Counted from the stretch's first letter, positions 27,602 through 37,129 are shown. The stretch: DNA of 64,000 nt from Methanosarcina flavescens (GCF_001304615.2 NZ_CP032683.1:248001-312000); one strand, 5' to 3'. Notes: generated by a model not told the origin, from the letters alone. Numbers and translations: made by a program.

Positions 27602-28636
27602 ATGGATATACTTATCATAGCACTTACTTTAGCAGGTCTTTACATGGCCTGGAATATAGGGGCAAATGACCTCGCAAATGCTATGGGAACCTCGGTTGGA
27701 ACGGGATCCTTATCGATCAAACAAGTGGTCATTATTGCTGCTGTCTTTGAACTTTTAGGCGCCGTACTCTTCGGTGATCGTGTTACTGAGACAATTGCAA
27801 ACGGCATTGTTCCCATTGATGCGGTCGGAAGCATCCATCCCAATATAGTTGCAGTTGGAATGCTGGCTGCAATTCTCGCAGCAAGCTTCTGGGTAACCCT
27901 TACAACCTTCTACAATCTCCCCGTTTCAACCAGCCATTCTATTGTTGGTTCTGTACTCGGCTTTGGGCTGGTTGCAGCCTACAACGGAACTATCTCTTTT
28001 TCTGACATCCACTGGGGAGAGATTTCAAAAATTGTTGCCAGCTGGTTTGTGTCTCCAGTTCTTGGGGCTATTTTTGCTTACGTGACCTTTTCTATAATAA
28101 GAAAGATTTACCTTCACAGAGCTATAGACCTGCCTTTCGTTGAGAAAAAATTCATATCCTTACAACTCATAACTGGTTGCTATATCGCATTTGCGCACGG
28201 ATCAAATGATGTAGCAAACGCTGTAGGTCCTCTCGGTGCAGCGCTTAAGGTTATGGGAGTGGCAGGAACAGAAGCCGGAATCCCCATCTGGGTGCTTGTA
28301 ATGGGAGGTCTTGGAATGGTAATAGGAATGGCCACCTGGGGTTATAAAGTGGTTCTAACCATCGGCTCCAAGATTACGGAACTAACTCCAACACGTGGTT
28401 TTTCTGCTCAGTTTGCAACAGCTTCTGTGGTTCTGCTTCACAGTTACAGTTCCCTCCCAATTTCGACTACACACACACTTGTAGGTTCGGTTATAGGGGT
28501 TGGGCTTGCAGGCGGAATTGCAGCGGTTGACCTGCGCGTGATATGGAGGATTATTTCTTCCTGGATAGCAACAGTTCCTATAGCTGCCCTTACATCAGCA
28601 TTGATCTTTGTAGGGCTTGAGGTGATCTTCTTATGA
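27602..28636 (+). CDS. PiT-family inorganic phosphate transporter
   Basis: A 344-residue membrane protein with the two inverted PiT signatures, GANDLANAMGTSVG near residue 21 and GSNDVANAVGPLGA near 201, and about ten hydrophobic helices. It moves phosphate with a cation (H+ or Na+). GGAGTAAG lies before the ATG. Its last four bases overlap the start of a DUF47 PhoU-like gene, the standard pairing in bacteria and archaea, where the partner tunes transport. Confidence 0.94.
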   Translation: MDILIIALTLAGLYMAWNIGANDLANAMGTSVGTGSLSIKQVVIIAAVFELLGAVLFGDRVTETIANGIVPIDAVGSIHPNIVAVGMLAAILAASFWVTLTTFYNLPVSTSHSIVGSVLGFGLVAAYNGTISFSDIHWGEISKIVASWFVSPVLGAIFAYVTFSIIRKIYLHRAIDLPFVEKKFISLQLITGCYIAFAHGSNDVANAVGPLGAALKVMGVAGTEAGIPIWVLVMGGLGMVIGMATWGYKVVLTIGSKITELTPTRGFSAQFATASVVLLHSYSSLPISTTHTLVGSVIGVGLAGGIAAVDLRVIWRIISSWIATVPIAALTSALIFVGLEVIFL

Positions 28637-29322
28637 AAGACTACATCCGCTCCGTCCTTGACGTGGTCGCTGAATCTCCCTTTGTGCCTCTGGAAGCACA
28701 CGCTAAAAAGGGAGTGCTGGCAGTTGAAAAGCTGGCTGAAGCAATGGAAGCCTATTGTGAAGGAAATTATGCCATACTTGAAGAGAGGACAGAAGAGATT
28801 GACAAGCTGGAACATGAGGCTGACAAACTCAAACAGAAGATAAGGACAGGCATTCCCTCTTCAGTGAGGCTGCCAGTGAACAAAAAGGATCTTCTTTCTT
28901 TCCTTAAGCAGCAGGACTCCATTGCTGACTACGCCCAGGCTGCCGCCTACTGGATGACCCTTCGGCCCTGCAAAAACATTCCTGATAAGATTAAGGAAGG
29001 CTTTCTGGAGTTAATGGGCACCTCCCTGAAAACTGCAAGGCTATATGATGAACTCGTAGGCAAGCTTTACAAGCTTCTTGCAACTTCCTTCAGCAAGGAA
29101 GAAATAAAGGAGACAATGACCATAATTCCTGAAGTCGAAAAACTTGAGCATGATGTGGATGTGCTTGAAACAGCCCTTTTAAAAGAGATCTTCGAACATG
29201 AGGACACTATCGGAGGCGCGGGAGTTTGCCACCTTATGGGGCTTGTCGAAAGGATAGGAGGCATTGCCGATAAGTCCGCAAGCGCTGCTGATAGGCTGAG
29301 AACAATGATTTACAGGAGATGA
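28633..29322 (+). CDS. DUF47 PhoU-like regulator of the phosphate transporter
   Basis: A 229-residue all-helical protein of the DUF47/PhoU-like family (PF01865), with repeated Asp/Glu-rich helices (EEIDKLEHEADKLKQKI and EVEKLEHDVDVLETALLKEI) that bind metal clusters in relatives. It is translationally coupled to the PiT permease through ATGA. It is expected to sit at the inner membrane face and modulate phosphate uptake. Confidence 0.92.
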   Translation: MKDYIRSVLDVVAESPFVPLEAHAKKGVLAVEKLAEAMEAYCEGNYAILEERTEEIDKLEHEADKLKQKIRTGIPSSVRLPVNKKDLLSFLKQQDSIADYAQAAAYWMTLRPCKNIPDKIKEGFLELMGTSLKTARLYDELVGKLYKLLATSFSKEEIKETMTIIPEVEKLEHDVDVLETALLKEIFEHEDTIGGAGVCHLMGLVERIGGIADKSASAADRLRTMIYRR

Positions 29323-29403
29323 GTTCTTACTTATTCTCTTTTTTCTTATTTTTTTTCTAATATAGCTTTCAACTATCGCTATTTAACTTGCCTTTTCTTG
29401 AAC

Positions 29404-29491
29404 TTGCTTTCCTCTTTTCCTGCCATCTCATTTATCATTCTCAAATATGCTTTCCTCTTTTCCTGCCATCTCATTTATCATTTCTCAAACA
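29404..29491. repeat. Imperfect direct duplication of about 43 bp
   Basis: The stretch with TGCTTTCCTCTTTTCCTGCC and the following CTCATTTATCATT occurs twice back to back (about 29404-29446 and 29447-29491), differing by one inserted T and a T/C change. It lies in the 360-base spacer between the PhoU-like gene and the hydrolase, where no gene is seen. Confidence 0.85.
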
Positions 29492-29684
29492 TGCTTTCCT
29501 AGCTTTACCGTCTGAGAGTTAGAATTTCAGCCGATAAGCTTTAACTTATCCACTTTTCTAATATGCTTTACTTTCAGACTCTACAAGCGCAGAAACAATC
29601 TCATTAAAAGATCAAATATTTAAAGAGAAGCAAATAAAGAGGGAAAGAAAAACGCCAGATTAAAAATATGAAAGAGAGGAAATT

Positions 29685-31172
29685 ATGAGAAATAAAGTAA
29701 CAATTTGCTTAGTCTTGCTGATTATTATTATAGTGAGTATGGGATGCACTTTTCAACCAGGTGGGCAACAGCAAAACAATTCACAAATTAATAATACGAC
29801 TGATGAGGGTACTGAAGATCTTAGCGACATAGAAGGCATCTGGATGGGAAATTTAACAGTCCCAGGTGGGTTGCAGTTAAGGATAATATTCAATATTTTC
29901 ACTAATCCTGATGGGTCTATCAATGCCAGCATGGATAGCCCTGATCAGGGAGTAAGCGGTATACCGGTTGATACTGTTAGTTATAAAGAAGGCAATTTGA
30001 GCCTTGAGGTGAAATCCATCGAGGGAAGTTTCGAAGGGGTATATAAGGAGAGTAGCGAGACTATTGAAGGAGAATGGAAACAGGCTGGATCAGCTTTCCC
30101 ACTTATACTTAACAGGATTGAGAAGGTCCCTGAGGTGCAAAGACCTCAGGACCCTGTAAAACCATATCCATATACTGAAGAAGAGGTTATTTATGAAAAT
30201 AAAGAAGCAGAAATAAAGCTGGCAGGAACATTAACGCTTCCACAGTCGGAGGGACCTTTCCCGGCAGTCATACTCATAACAGGTTCAGGACAGCAAAATC
30301 GTGATGAAGAGATCTTCGGCCACCGTCCGTTCCTTGTACTCTCAGATAATCTGACACGCCAGGGTATTGCCGTGCTTCGGGTAGATGATCGAGGTATTGG
30401 AGGATCGACTGGGAATTTTTCACAGGCTACAACTGAGGACTTTGCAGGAGATGTGCTTGCAGGCGTTGAATTTCTAAAAAACCGCACTGAAATAAATCCA
30501 GACCAAATAGGGTTGATAGGGCACAGCGAAGGAGGTCTGATTGCACCTATAGTGGCAGTAAAATCCCCAGACATTGCATTCATTGTACTGATGGCAGCCC
30601 CTGGGCTGACTGGAGAGGAAATTCTGTATATGCAAAGTGACCTGATTGCAAGAGCCGAGGGAGTAAGTAATGAGACTATTGCGCAAAATAGAGCTTTAAT
30701 GAATAGAATGTTTTCTGTAGTAAAAGAAGAAGAAAATAACACAATTGCTGAGGAGAAGCTTCGTGAAATTCTAAGGGCTGAGCTGGCAAATTTGAGCGAA
30801 GAGGAAAAAGCAAATTTAGGCTATTCCGAGGCTGCTATTGACTCACAGGTAAAAGAACTCTCCTCACCGTGGATGCGCTTCTTCCTGATATATGACCCCA
30901 GGCCGACATTGATGAGAGTTAAATGCCCCGTACTGGCAATCAGTGGGGAAAAAGACCTTCAGGTTCCGCCTAAAGAAAACCTCCTCGCTATTGATGAGGC
31001 TCTCAGGGCAGGAGGCAATAAAGATTATTCAGTTAAAGAACTGCCAGGTCTCAACCATTTATTCCAGACCGCTAAAACAGGATCTCCCTCAGAGTACGCG
31101 AGAATAGAAGAAACTATCTCTCCGGTTGCTCTGGAGACTATCGGAAACTGGATTTCGGAGCATACACAGTAA
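29685..31172 (+). CDS. Lipoprotein alpha/beta hydrolase
   Basis: A 495-residue exported serine hydrolase. The signal ends in a lipobox-like SMGC (Cys about residue 21), followed by an Asn/Gln-rich spacer. Residues about 45-150 form a beta domain (DIEGIWMGNLTVPGG), as in several dienelactone-hydrolase-like esterases. The hydrolase core has ILITGSGQQNRDEE (oxyanion region), nucleophile S281 in GHSEGG, an Asp in SGEKDLQVP and the His in LPGLNHLF. The substrate is unknown; an ester or peptide outside the cell is likely. A GAGAGGAAA ribosome site precedes the ATG. Confidence 0.88.
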   Translation: MRNKVTICLVLLIIIIVSMGCTFQPGGQQQNNSQINNTTDEGTEDLSDIEGIWMGNLTVPGGLQLRIIFNIFTNPDGSINASMDSPDQGVSGIPVDTVSYKEGNLSLEVKSIEGSFEGVYKESSETIEGEWKQAGSAFPLILNRIEKVPEVQRPQDPVKPYPYTEEEVIYENKEAEIKLAGTLTLPQSEGPFPAVILITGSGQQNRDEEIFGHRPFLVLSDNLTRQGIAVLRVDDRGIGGSTGNFSQATTEDFAGDVLAGVEFLKNRTEINPDQIGLIGHSEGGLIAPIVAVKSPDIAFIVLMAAPGLTGEEILYMQSDLIARAEGVSNETIAQNRALMNRMFSVVKEEENNTIAEEKLREILRAELANLSEEEKANLGYSEAAIDSQVKELSSPWMRFFLIYDPRPTLMRVKCPVLAISGEKDLQVPPKENLLAIDEALRAGGNKDYSVKELPGLNHLFQTAKTGSPSEYARIEETISPVALETIGNWISEHTQ

Positions 31173-31821
31173 AAATAAAAGTAAGCAAGTGAGAAGGAAA
31201 TATGTACTGCAAATATAATAGTTAATATTTTCATATCATTTCCTTCTCCTTTTTGTATCTGGTCACAGTCTTTTTTGCTAATACTCTTTTATAAAAAGTT
31301 TTTATATTATAAGGGTATATCCGGAAATACCTGCAATAGGGGCTTTACAATCCCACGATGTTTCCAGAAAATGCTGATCAGGTTATACACCTTAATATTT
31401 TGAGAGGAACTGACAGGCTTTATAAAAAAATAGCGTAAAGAGCATTTTTAATGCTATTTTTTCCTTAAATGTATGAAATATGAGCTTCCTTTGTAGTTTT
31501 GGCATTTAAAAATTCAGTATGAAGAAAAATTCTCCATATGACTGGTTTGTTCGATTGCAAAAGACTGTATCAAGATTTTAGGACATATAACCTCCTTAAA
31601 AGTCTTAGATTTAGTCTTAAATTGATTTTTAACGGGGTTAAAAACAATCTATAATTTTATAATCTTTAATGTTTGAAAATAAAGCGTTATGAAGCTTTAA
31701 ACTTCTTTTCAGGTTTCTATAATATACTATAGAAATAAGTATGTTTATATTTTAATTTATCCAGTTGGTTTTTGATTGCGAGTATTCTCGGATCAAATGT
31801 AAGCAAATTAGGAGGTAAAAA
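31173..31821. other. Long A+T-rich leader region
   Basis: Gene-free. The last 110 bases hold a perfect palindrome (31714-31735) and the shared motif (31735-31754) before the cysteine-rich protein gene. Confidence 0.4.
31714..31754 (+). promoter_or_regulatory. Palindrome plus shared promoter motif
   Basis: TTTCTATA-atatac-TATAGAAA is a perfect eight-base inverted repeat. It abuts ATAAGTATGTTTATATTTTA, the third copy of the motif seen at 14741 and 18108, which includes a likely TATA box 70-85 bases before the ATG at 31822. An operator overlapping a promoter is the simplest reading. Confidence 0.5.
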
Positions 31822-32367
31822 ATGGATTTTAACAGAAAGTCAATCTGGAAAATTACAGCATCGGTTTCTGTTGTATTAATGTTATTAACTTTAGGAGTGT
31901 TTACAGCCTCGGCATGCCAAGCTGAGGAATCTCCTGCCTATTGTGATCAAAACAGCCCGTCCCCTGGCGACTATGACAAGAACTGTCTTGGAGACGATAC
32001 ATTTCCCTTACCCGCTAATGAATCTGTCAGCTGTAACGGCGGCTGCGACAAATCAAACTGCACTGGAGACTTCTGTGATGGCTGTACCGAAGCAGACTGT
32101 GAAGGCGACTGCTGTGATAAATGTACAGACGTCTGCGGTAAGGATAACTGCACCGGAGACTGCTGTGACGACTGTACCGAAAACTGTGATGACGGGGACT
32201 GTGCAGATTATTCCGAAGTGACAGAATGTAACGGCGACTGCTGTGAAAACTGTGTAGATGAATGTGGTCAGGCATGCGACCAGGAAAGCTGCACTGGCAA
32301 CTTTGAAGAGACCTGTGATCAGACCGACTGCACGACTGGCTCTGAACAGGCGATATGCAGCAAATAA
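31822..32367 (+). CDS. Secreted cysteine-rich repeat protein
   Basis: A 181-residue protein with a signal peptide (ITASVSVVLMLLTLGVFTASA) and about 29 Cys, almost all in the exported part. The repeats are of the type NCTGDCCDDCTENC and DCEGDCCDKCTDVC, with Asp and Glu between them. The composition suggests either a disulfide-locked fold or binding of many soft metal ions (metallothionein-like). No known family is recognised. GGAGGT lies nine bases before the ATG, and a palindromic promoter region lies upstream. It is monocistronic as far as can be seen. Confidence 0.8.
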   Translation: MDFNRKSIWKITASVSVVLMLLTLGVFTASACQAEESPAYCDQNSPSPGDYDKNCLGDDTFPLPANESVSCNGGCDKSNCTGDFCDGCTEADCEGDCCDKCTDVCGKDNCTGDCCDDCTENCDDGDCADYSEVTECNGDCCENCVDECGQACDQESCTGNFEETCDQTDCTTGSEQAICSK

Positions 32368-32612
32368 AATCTTTGAAAGGCCCCAATCGCCTGTTCAAGC
32401 CTGGTAAAACCGGATTGAGAATTTCGAACGTGACAACCTTGAAAAACCCCTTCATTTCCAGAAATATAAATACAGTTTTTCGAAATTCTCTTTAATTTCT
32501 TTTTTTAATTTGCAGAGCATTTAGTCTCTTCAATACCACTCTGAAACTTTGTCTTTCGGATGCGAGAAAGTTATCAGTGGATTACAGACACTCAAATCTT
32601 AGGAGCAGGTAT

Positions 32613-33923
32613 TTAATCTTCAGGAGCCTGGGGAATTCGCGTTACAAGCACCTTATCTATTCGATTGCCGTCCATATCCACAACCTCATATCGCAGTCCT
32701 CCGTGGACAATAAAGTCTCCGGTCACTGGGATTCGCTGCAGGATAAAAATAATCAGCCCGGCAATTGTCCGGTAGTAACCCTCTTTCTCTCCTGGAAAGG
32801 AATCTACAGGCAGAAAATCTTTAATTTTTTCAATGGGCGTATCCCCGTCAATCAACCAGGAGCCATCCTCTCTAACTCTAATCTGCGCCTCCGCAGGCTC
32901 GCCCAGAGAACGGACTTCGCCCACAATGGCTTCAAGGATGTCGTGCAGGGTTATCACGCCCTGAATGCTCCCGTATTCGTCAGTGATAAGGGCAATATGC
33001 ACGCCGGTCTCCTTGAACGATTCCAGAAGCTTCAGAACCGAAGCGCTTTCAGGTACGAAGACCGGTCTTGTAACCAGTTCTCTGAGATCAACAGTGCCGC
33101 TTTCCACAAATTTCTCAAGAACCTTTTTTACGGATATCATACCAACAATGTTATCCAGTTCACCTTCATATACCGGAAAATGTGACCTGCCACTTTCGAT
33201 CATTCTCCGCAGATTTTCATCGGTCGAATCTTCAAGATCAAGCCCGATAATATCAGCGCGATGCGTCATCAGGGAATCGACATGACGGTCGCCAATCTCA
33301 AGCACACCTTCTATCATGCTCAATTCGGCTTCCTCAAACACTCCGGCTTCGGTTCCCTCCTCAAGCATGATCTTGATTTCCTCTTCTGTAACAGGCGGCC
33401 CGGTAATCTTCCTGACCTTTAAGACCCTGAGCACAGCCTCGGTTGAGTAACTGAGAATTATCACAAACGGTTTTGCAATAATAGAAAGAGAAAACATGGG
33501 TTTTGCGACAGCGGAGGCTATGGACTCCGCATTGTTGAGTGCAAGCCTTTTAGGGACAAGTTCCCCAAAAATCAGGGTAAGGTAGGTAATCACAACTACA
33601 ACGAGAGTGATGCTGAGACCACCACTGTATGAAGCCATAGCAGGGAATTCTCCAAGGTAAGCTGCAAGTTCCTTTGCTATCGTGGCTCCACCGAATGCGC
33701 CTGCAAAGATCCCTACAAGAGTAATTCCTATCTGGATTGTTGAGAGAAAGGGCGTGGGCTCATTCGCGAGCTTAAGCGCAACATCTGCCCTTGTGTCCCC
33801 TTCTTCCGCCCGCTGTTTAAGGCGAGTTTTCTTGGCAGAAACAAGGGCAAATTCTGACATGGAAAACAGGCCATTGAGTGCAATCAGAACAAGGATGATT
33901 GCGATTTCAGTCAAATATGACAT
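32613..33923 (-). CDS. CNNM/CorC-type transporter (hemolysin-like, DUF21-CBS)
   Basis: A 436-residue protein with the standard order: DUF21 membrane domain with four helices (residues about 1-190, including the NGLFSMSEFALVSA motif), two CBS domains (about 205-330, including MTHRADIIGLDL), and a CorC/HlyC C-terminal domain (VREDGSWLIDGDTPIEKI). Relatives export or sense Mg2+ and other divalent ions. No ribosome site is evident, so the message may be leaderless. The gene is monocistronic. Confidence 0.92.
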   Translation of the reverse strand: MSYLTEIAIILVLIALNGLFSMSEFALVSAKKTRLKQRAEEGDTRADVALKLANEPTPFLSTIQIGITLVGIFAGAFGGATIAKELAAYLGEFPAMASYSGGLSITLVVVVITYLTLIFGELVPKRLALNNAESIASAVAKPMFSLSIIAKPFVIILSYSTEAVLRVLKVRKITGPPVTEEEIKIMLEEGTEAGVFEEAELSMIEGVLEIGDRHVDSLMTHRADIIGLDLEDSTDENLRRMIESGRSHFPVYEGELDNIVGMISVKKVLEKFVESGTVDLRELVTRPVFVPESASVLKLLESFKETGVHIALITDEYGSIQGVITLHDILEAIVGEVRSLGEPAEAQIRVREDGSWLIDGDTPIEKIKDFLPVDSFPGEKEGYYRTIAGLIIFILQRIPVTGDFIVHGGLRYEVVDMDGNRIDKVLVTRIPQAPED

Positions 33924-34178
33924 TTTGAAGGTATTAGATGGATAATAATTTAAATCTATTTATAGCATTATAAAAATTTATTTTTTTGTAAGCTTATAGC
34001 CGTATTTACTTCCCATTTAGCGGTCGATTTTCCCTGCGACTTCTGCCTGCTGTTCTGGAACCTTGCTCCAGAAACTGTGATTTTAAGCCTTTTATTTCTC
34101 TCGTTCCAGGCTGAAAAAAACTTCCCATTTCTATTCCCAGATAAATTTTTCAAGATTTATACTTTCAAAATATATTAT

Positions 34179-34982
34179 TTAAAAAATTTTTCCAGGCTGG
34201 TTTTCGTTAAGGGCTTTTACCCTTCTCACCAGGGATGGATGTGTTGAAGAGAGATTCGTTGACCAGGCCCAGAAACCCTCAGGGCTTCTTGCAGTCTCAA
34301 GATATTCCTCGTAGTTAACCGTTTTGTATAGATGTTCGCCTGCTGAGAGGACTATAAGCCCTTTTTTGCCTGAAGGAACAAGCCGGATTGCAATCCTGTC
34401 TGAAGTATATTCCCTTGCCCGGCTAAGGGCAGTCCATAAAAGATTCTTTAGCACAGGCACAAAGGCAACCGGGAAGATTGAGAGGTTGTAGAGCAGGCTA
34501 ACATGACCTGCTTTTATGTGTGCCAACTCATGGGCAACTATGAACTCCAGAGAATCAAAGTCTCCTTCCCTGTATGCGACCTCAACCACATCCGCGTAAA
34601 AAACTACATAATTTCTCCTGAAGTACAGCCTGGTAGCAAACGCGTTTATTAGCCCACCCTGCTGGATTAAGAATGCATCTGGAACTTCTTTGAGATTCAG
34701 CTCAAAAGAAAGGCGTTTTATAATTTCATAGAGCTCAGGAAACTGCTTTTCTGAAAGCCTGACTGCATTCGCCATCATTGCCCCGTAGGTCTGCCCGGAG
34801 ACGAATGAGAGAAAAACAATCGTTCCCGGGACTATCAGCATATATTCATGCCCGAAGAGATCAGGATATAGAATCGGAACTAGCATTAAAGTAACATAAA
34901 TAAAAACACTGACCAGCAAACACATAATGAAAAGAGGTATTTCGGCAGGATGCCTTAGATATTTTATCTCACTGTCCAGCAA
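34179..34982 (-). CDS. M48-family (HtpX-like) membrane zinc protease
   Basis: A 267-residue membrane protease. Two hydrophobic segments lie in the first 70 residues (IPLFIMCLLVSVFIYVTLMLVPI and MLIVPGTIVFLSFVSG). The zinc site is H151-E152-x2-H155 (AHELAHIKAGH), the third ligand is probably the Glu in SRAREYTSD, and another hydrophobic stretch (FPVAFVPVL) lies between. It is likely to degrade damaged membrane proteins. It is divergent from the MerR remnant and separate from the CNNM gene. Confidence 0.92.
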   Translation of the reverse strand: MLDSEIKYLRHPAEIPLFIMCLLVSVFIYVTLMLVPILYPDLFGHEYMLIVPGTIVFLSFVSGQTYGAMMANAVRLSEKQFPELYEIIKRLSFELNLKEVPDAFLIQQGGLINAFATRLYFRRNYVVFYADVVEVAYREGDFDSLEFIVAHELAHIKAGHVSLLYNLSIFPVAFVPVLKNLLWTALSRAREYTSDRIAIRLVPSGKKGLIVLSAGEHLYKTVNYEEYLETARSPEGFWAWSTNLSSTHPSLVRRVKALNENQPGKIF

Positions 34983-35305
34983 ATAATTTGTCCCCCCAAG
35001 TTTCAGGAAATATCTTTCAATTGCTCGCTAGAACTCACCAAAAAAGCTAATTTTTTATCATAAGTACACGATATACTTTGGATTTGAATCGATATACCTT
35101 TTACTATGTAATACCTTTTACTATGTAATACCTTTTACTATGTAATACCTTTTACTATGTAATACCTTTTACTGCGTAAAATAAAATGTACTATATGGTG
35201 AGCGCTTTACTTTTGACTTCTTTTACTGCCGTTAACGCGGAACTCTCCCCCAGAGAAAAGTAAGGCAGTTTATCTAATTTCAGAACAATTACTGGATTGA
35301 GCAAG
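34983..35305. other. Spacer with tandem repeat
   Basis: Gene-free; its main content is the 17-bp tandem array at 35095-35179. Confidence 0.4.
35095..35179. repeat. Five 17-bp tandem repeats
   Basis: The unit TACCTTTTACTATGTAA occurs five times in a row; only the last copy differs (ACTGCGTAA). It has no coding content and lies upstream of the M48 protease gene. Confidence 0.95.
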
Positions 35306-35535
35306 ATGTCAGTAGGTCAGATTCCAATCGGGGGTTTTCTTTCATACCCACCTCTCGCAAAAAGCTCTGAAGCTCTACGACCGGAAGGGGTTGCTTGTTC
35401 CGAAAGCAAAGGATCCTTTTACCGGGTACAGATACTACACCGTCTCCCAGCTGGAACAGGGAGCTGTATCTCAATGATCCTGCAGAGGTTTCCGAAGAAG
35501 ACCTTATGACTGAGGTTCTTAACCTTAAAGCTTAG
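35306..35535 (+). pseudogene. Remnant of a MerR-family regulator with GyrI-like domain
   Basis: Fragments of one gene survive in shifted frames. IGGFLSY near 35330 matches the start of a MerR helix-turn-helix. In the next frame HLSQKALKLYDRKGLLVPK and DPFTGYRYYTVSQLEQG (about 35350-35462) are unmistakable MerR DNA-binding sequence. A third piece, ELYLNDPAEVSEEDLMTEV (about 35461-35517), is the end of a GyrI-like effector domain. The roughly 150-200 residues that should lie between are gone. Frameshifts plus the deletion mean no functional product. Confidence 0.8.
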
Positions 35536-35789
35536 AGTTATTGGGGAGATTCCTATGATTACAGCAACTTCTTTAATAATGTTTTTAATAACTGGATCTA
35601 CCTTTTCAGGTGTTGTAATTGTAGGCTTTACGTCTGTTCTTGGAACCACTGGCACGTTAAGATCATTTCTCACCCTTTCCTGTATTATTGTGTGAGGCTT
35701 TATACTTGGCACTTTAGTATCATGTGTTCTGGTTATCTCCTTTATTTAGTTAATTATTTAGTTGGTTATTGCTCCAGTTTTCGGAGCAT

Positions 35790-36659
35790 TTACTCATTTT
35801 TCTTCAGTAATCCTGTTTTCTCCAAAAATACGACGGTATTATATGCAGGAGGGACAGGCCGGACTCTCTTATATTCCCTGTAACCTTCAGGCAAATCAAG
35901 CAAAGAGTCCAGATTTAACAGTTTCATTAAGCCTTTCTCATAGATCCTGTAAGAAAGCCTGCAGCCTTCAGGTATTACCTTTAGCAGGTGATCCAGAATT
36001 TCTTTTTTGGGCTCAGCCTGGGCAGCTATAATAAGAGCCTTTGAATCGGCGCCATAATCTATGAAATCAGCACGGGTGATGGAAAGATGATTCCCATTAA
36101 TTACGGTGATGCCTTCTGAAAGCCCGAGCTTATCAAGTACTTTTATTGAGAGTTGTGCCCTTGCAGGGTCCTGCTCTATCCCTGTGCCCTTTATCCCGTG
36201 ACGCTTGAGGAAAACGATAAGGGTCAGAGGAAGAGGCCCGCTCCCGAGAAAAGAGATTCTGTCCTCGGGTTTTAATTTGAGATCTTCATATTCTATCTGA
36301 ACCAGCCTGAGATAATTCCTGTAAAAAGTATATTTTTCAAGCACCTCCCAGGGTGACCGGCTTGCAAGGATCTCGTTTGAGTATCTGGTTTCCAGCCTCA
36401 CAGTGCATAAATTCCGGAATCGGTTCATGTGAGCAAAAACCGGCTCCATTTCTGGTTTATTAAAAAGGTCAAAATCTTTATCGCTGTACAAATCACGGGT
36501 AATCAAAGCATCAAGTTTCAGGAATGTTTTCTCAACCCTATCCAAAGGGCAGGAAAGAATCTCTTCATCAGACAGCTCCCTTATGTCCTGATATAAGCCG
36601 AATATCTCTTCTAGAGTGGTTTCTGAGAGTTCCAGATCCTCAATAATCGTGCTGACCAT
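35790..36659 (-). CDS. Nicotianamine synthase-like enzyme
   Basis: The protein matches the NAS family (PF03059), which joins aminocarboxypropyl groups from S-adenosylmethionine to make nicotianamine-type metal chelators. The cues are FYRNYLRLVQIEYEDL, the SAM loop FLGSGPLPLTLIVF, LIIAAQAEPKKEILDHLLKVIPEG and the final YNTVVFLEK. The frame is open to ATG 36815, but the added 52 residues look like translated A+T-rich leader. The ATG at 36659 follows GGGGATT and starts at the family N-terminus (STIIEDLELSETTLEEI), giving about 289 residues. It is last in a probable operon with an ArsR-like regulator and a small membrane protein. A nickel or other metal role is inference. Confidence 0.75.
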   Translation of the reverse strand: MVSTIIEDLELSETTLEEIFGLYQDIRELSDEEILSCPLDRVEKTFLKLDALITRDLYSDKDFDLFNKPEMEPVFAHMNRFRNLCTVRLETRYSNEILASRSPWEVLEKYTFYRNYLRLVQIEYEDLKLKPEDRISFLGSGPLPLTLIVFLKRHGIKGTGIEQDPARAQLSIKVLDKLGLSEGITVINGNHLSITRADFIDYGADSKALIIAAQAEPKKEILDHLLKVIPEGCRLSYRIYEKGLMKLLNLDSLLDLPEGYREYKRVRPVPPAYNTVVFLEKTGLLKKNE

Positions 36660-36820
36660 ACAATCCCCGAAGATTATTATGGCGCTCCTGAATATATTCC
36701 TGTTGAGAATTATCCATATTCCGGAAATCAGGAGGAAAAGAATTACATACTTACCCGGGCAGTAGAAAAGAAAAATCAAATAACTCGGAAAATATATTGA
36801 ACCCTGTAAAAGCACCAGCC

Positions 36821-37129
36821 TTATTCAAAAATTTGCTTTATATCTTCAATAGACAGGTAAACTTCAAACTCTTTTAATCTAAAAAACTTCTTTGCCCGCA
36901 TGTCGTCATCATCAAGTCTGAGGTCGCTTTCAACAAATCCGGCTTTTTCCAGGCGTTTCAAATGCAGGTTTATTACCTGCCTTGAGAGGTTCAGGTCTTT
37001 GGCGAGTTCGTATACATACCTCTCCCTCTCAGCCAGCAGGTAGAGCAATTTCAACCTTATGGGATGAGAGAGAGCTTCACCAATCTCTACTATATGTTGA
37101 AGCGATTTTGCCATTGAGAATGTCCTCAC
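36821..37129 (-). CDS. ArsR-like winged-helix regulator
   Basis: A 102-residue DNA-binding protein. The winged helix spans about residues 12-80 (LSHPIRLKLLYLLAERERYVYELAKDLNLSRQVINLHLKRLEKAGFVES), followed by a short dimer-type tail. The start may be ATG 37129 or the later ATG at 37114 (MAKSLQ). It has no obvious cysteine metal site. It lies between a small membrane protein gene and the NAS-like gene on the same strand and probably controls this operon. Confidence 0.85.
   Translation of the reverse strand: MRTFSMAKSLQHIVEIGEALSHPIRLKLLYLLAERERYVYELAKDLNLSRQVINLHLKRLEKAGFVESDLRLDDDDMRAKKFFRLKEFEVYLSIEDIKQIFE

Noticed and set aside
35419-35712. Minus-strand 97-residue frame
   Set aside because: It overlaps the MerR remnant on the other strand, has no ribosome site, and shows no family resemblance.
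35790-36815. N-terminal membrane segment on the nicotianamine-synthase-like protein
   Set aside because: The hydrophobic stretch arises from A+T-rich leader; the ATG at 36659 has a ribosome site and matches the family start.
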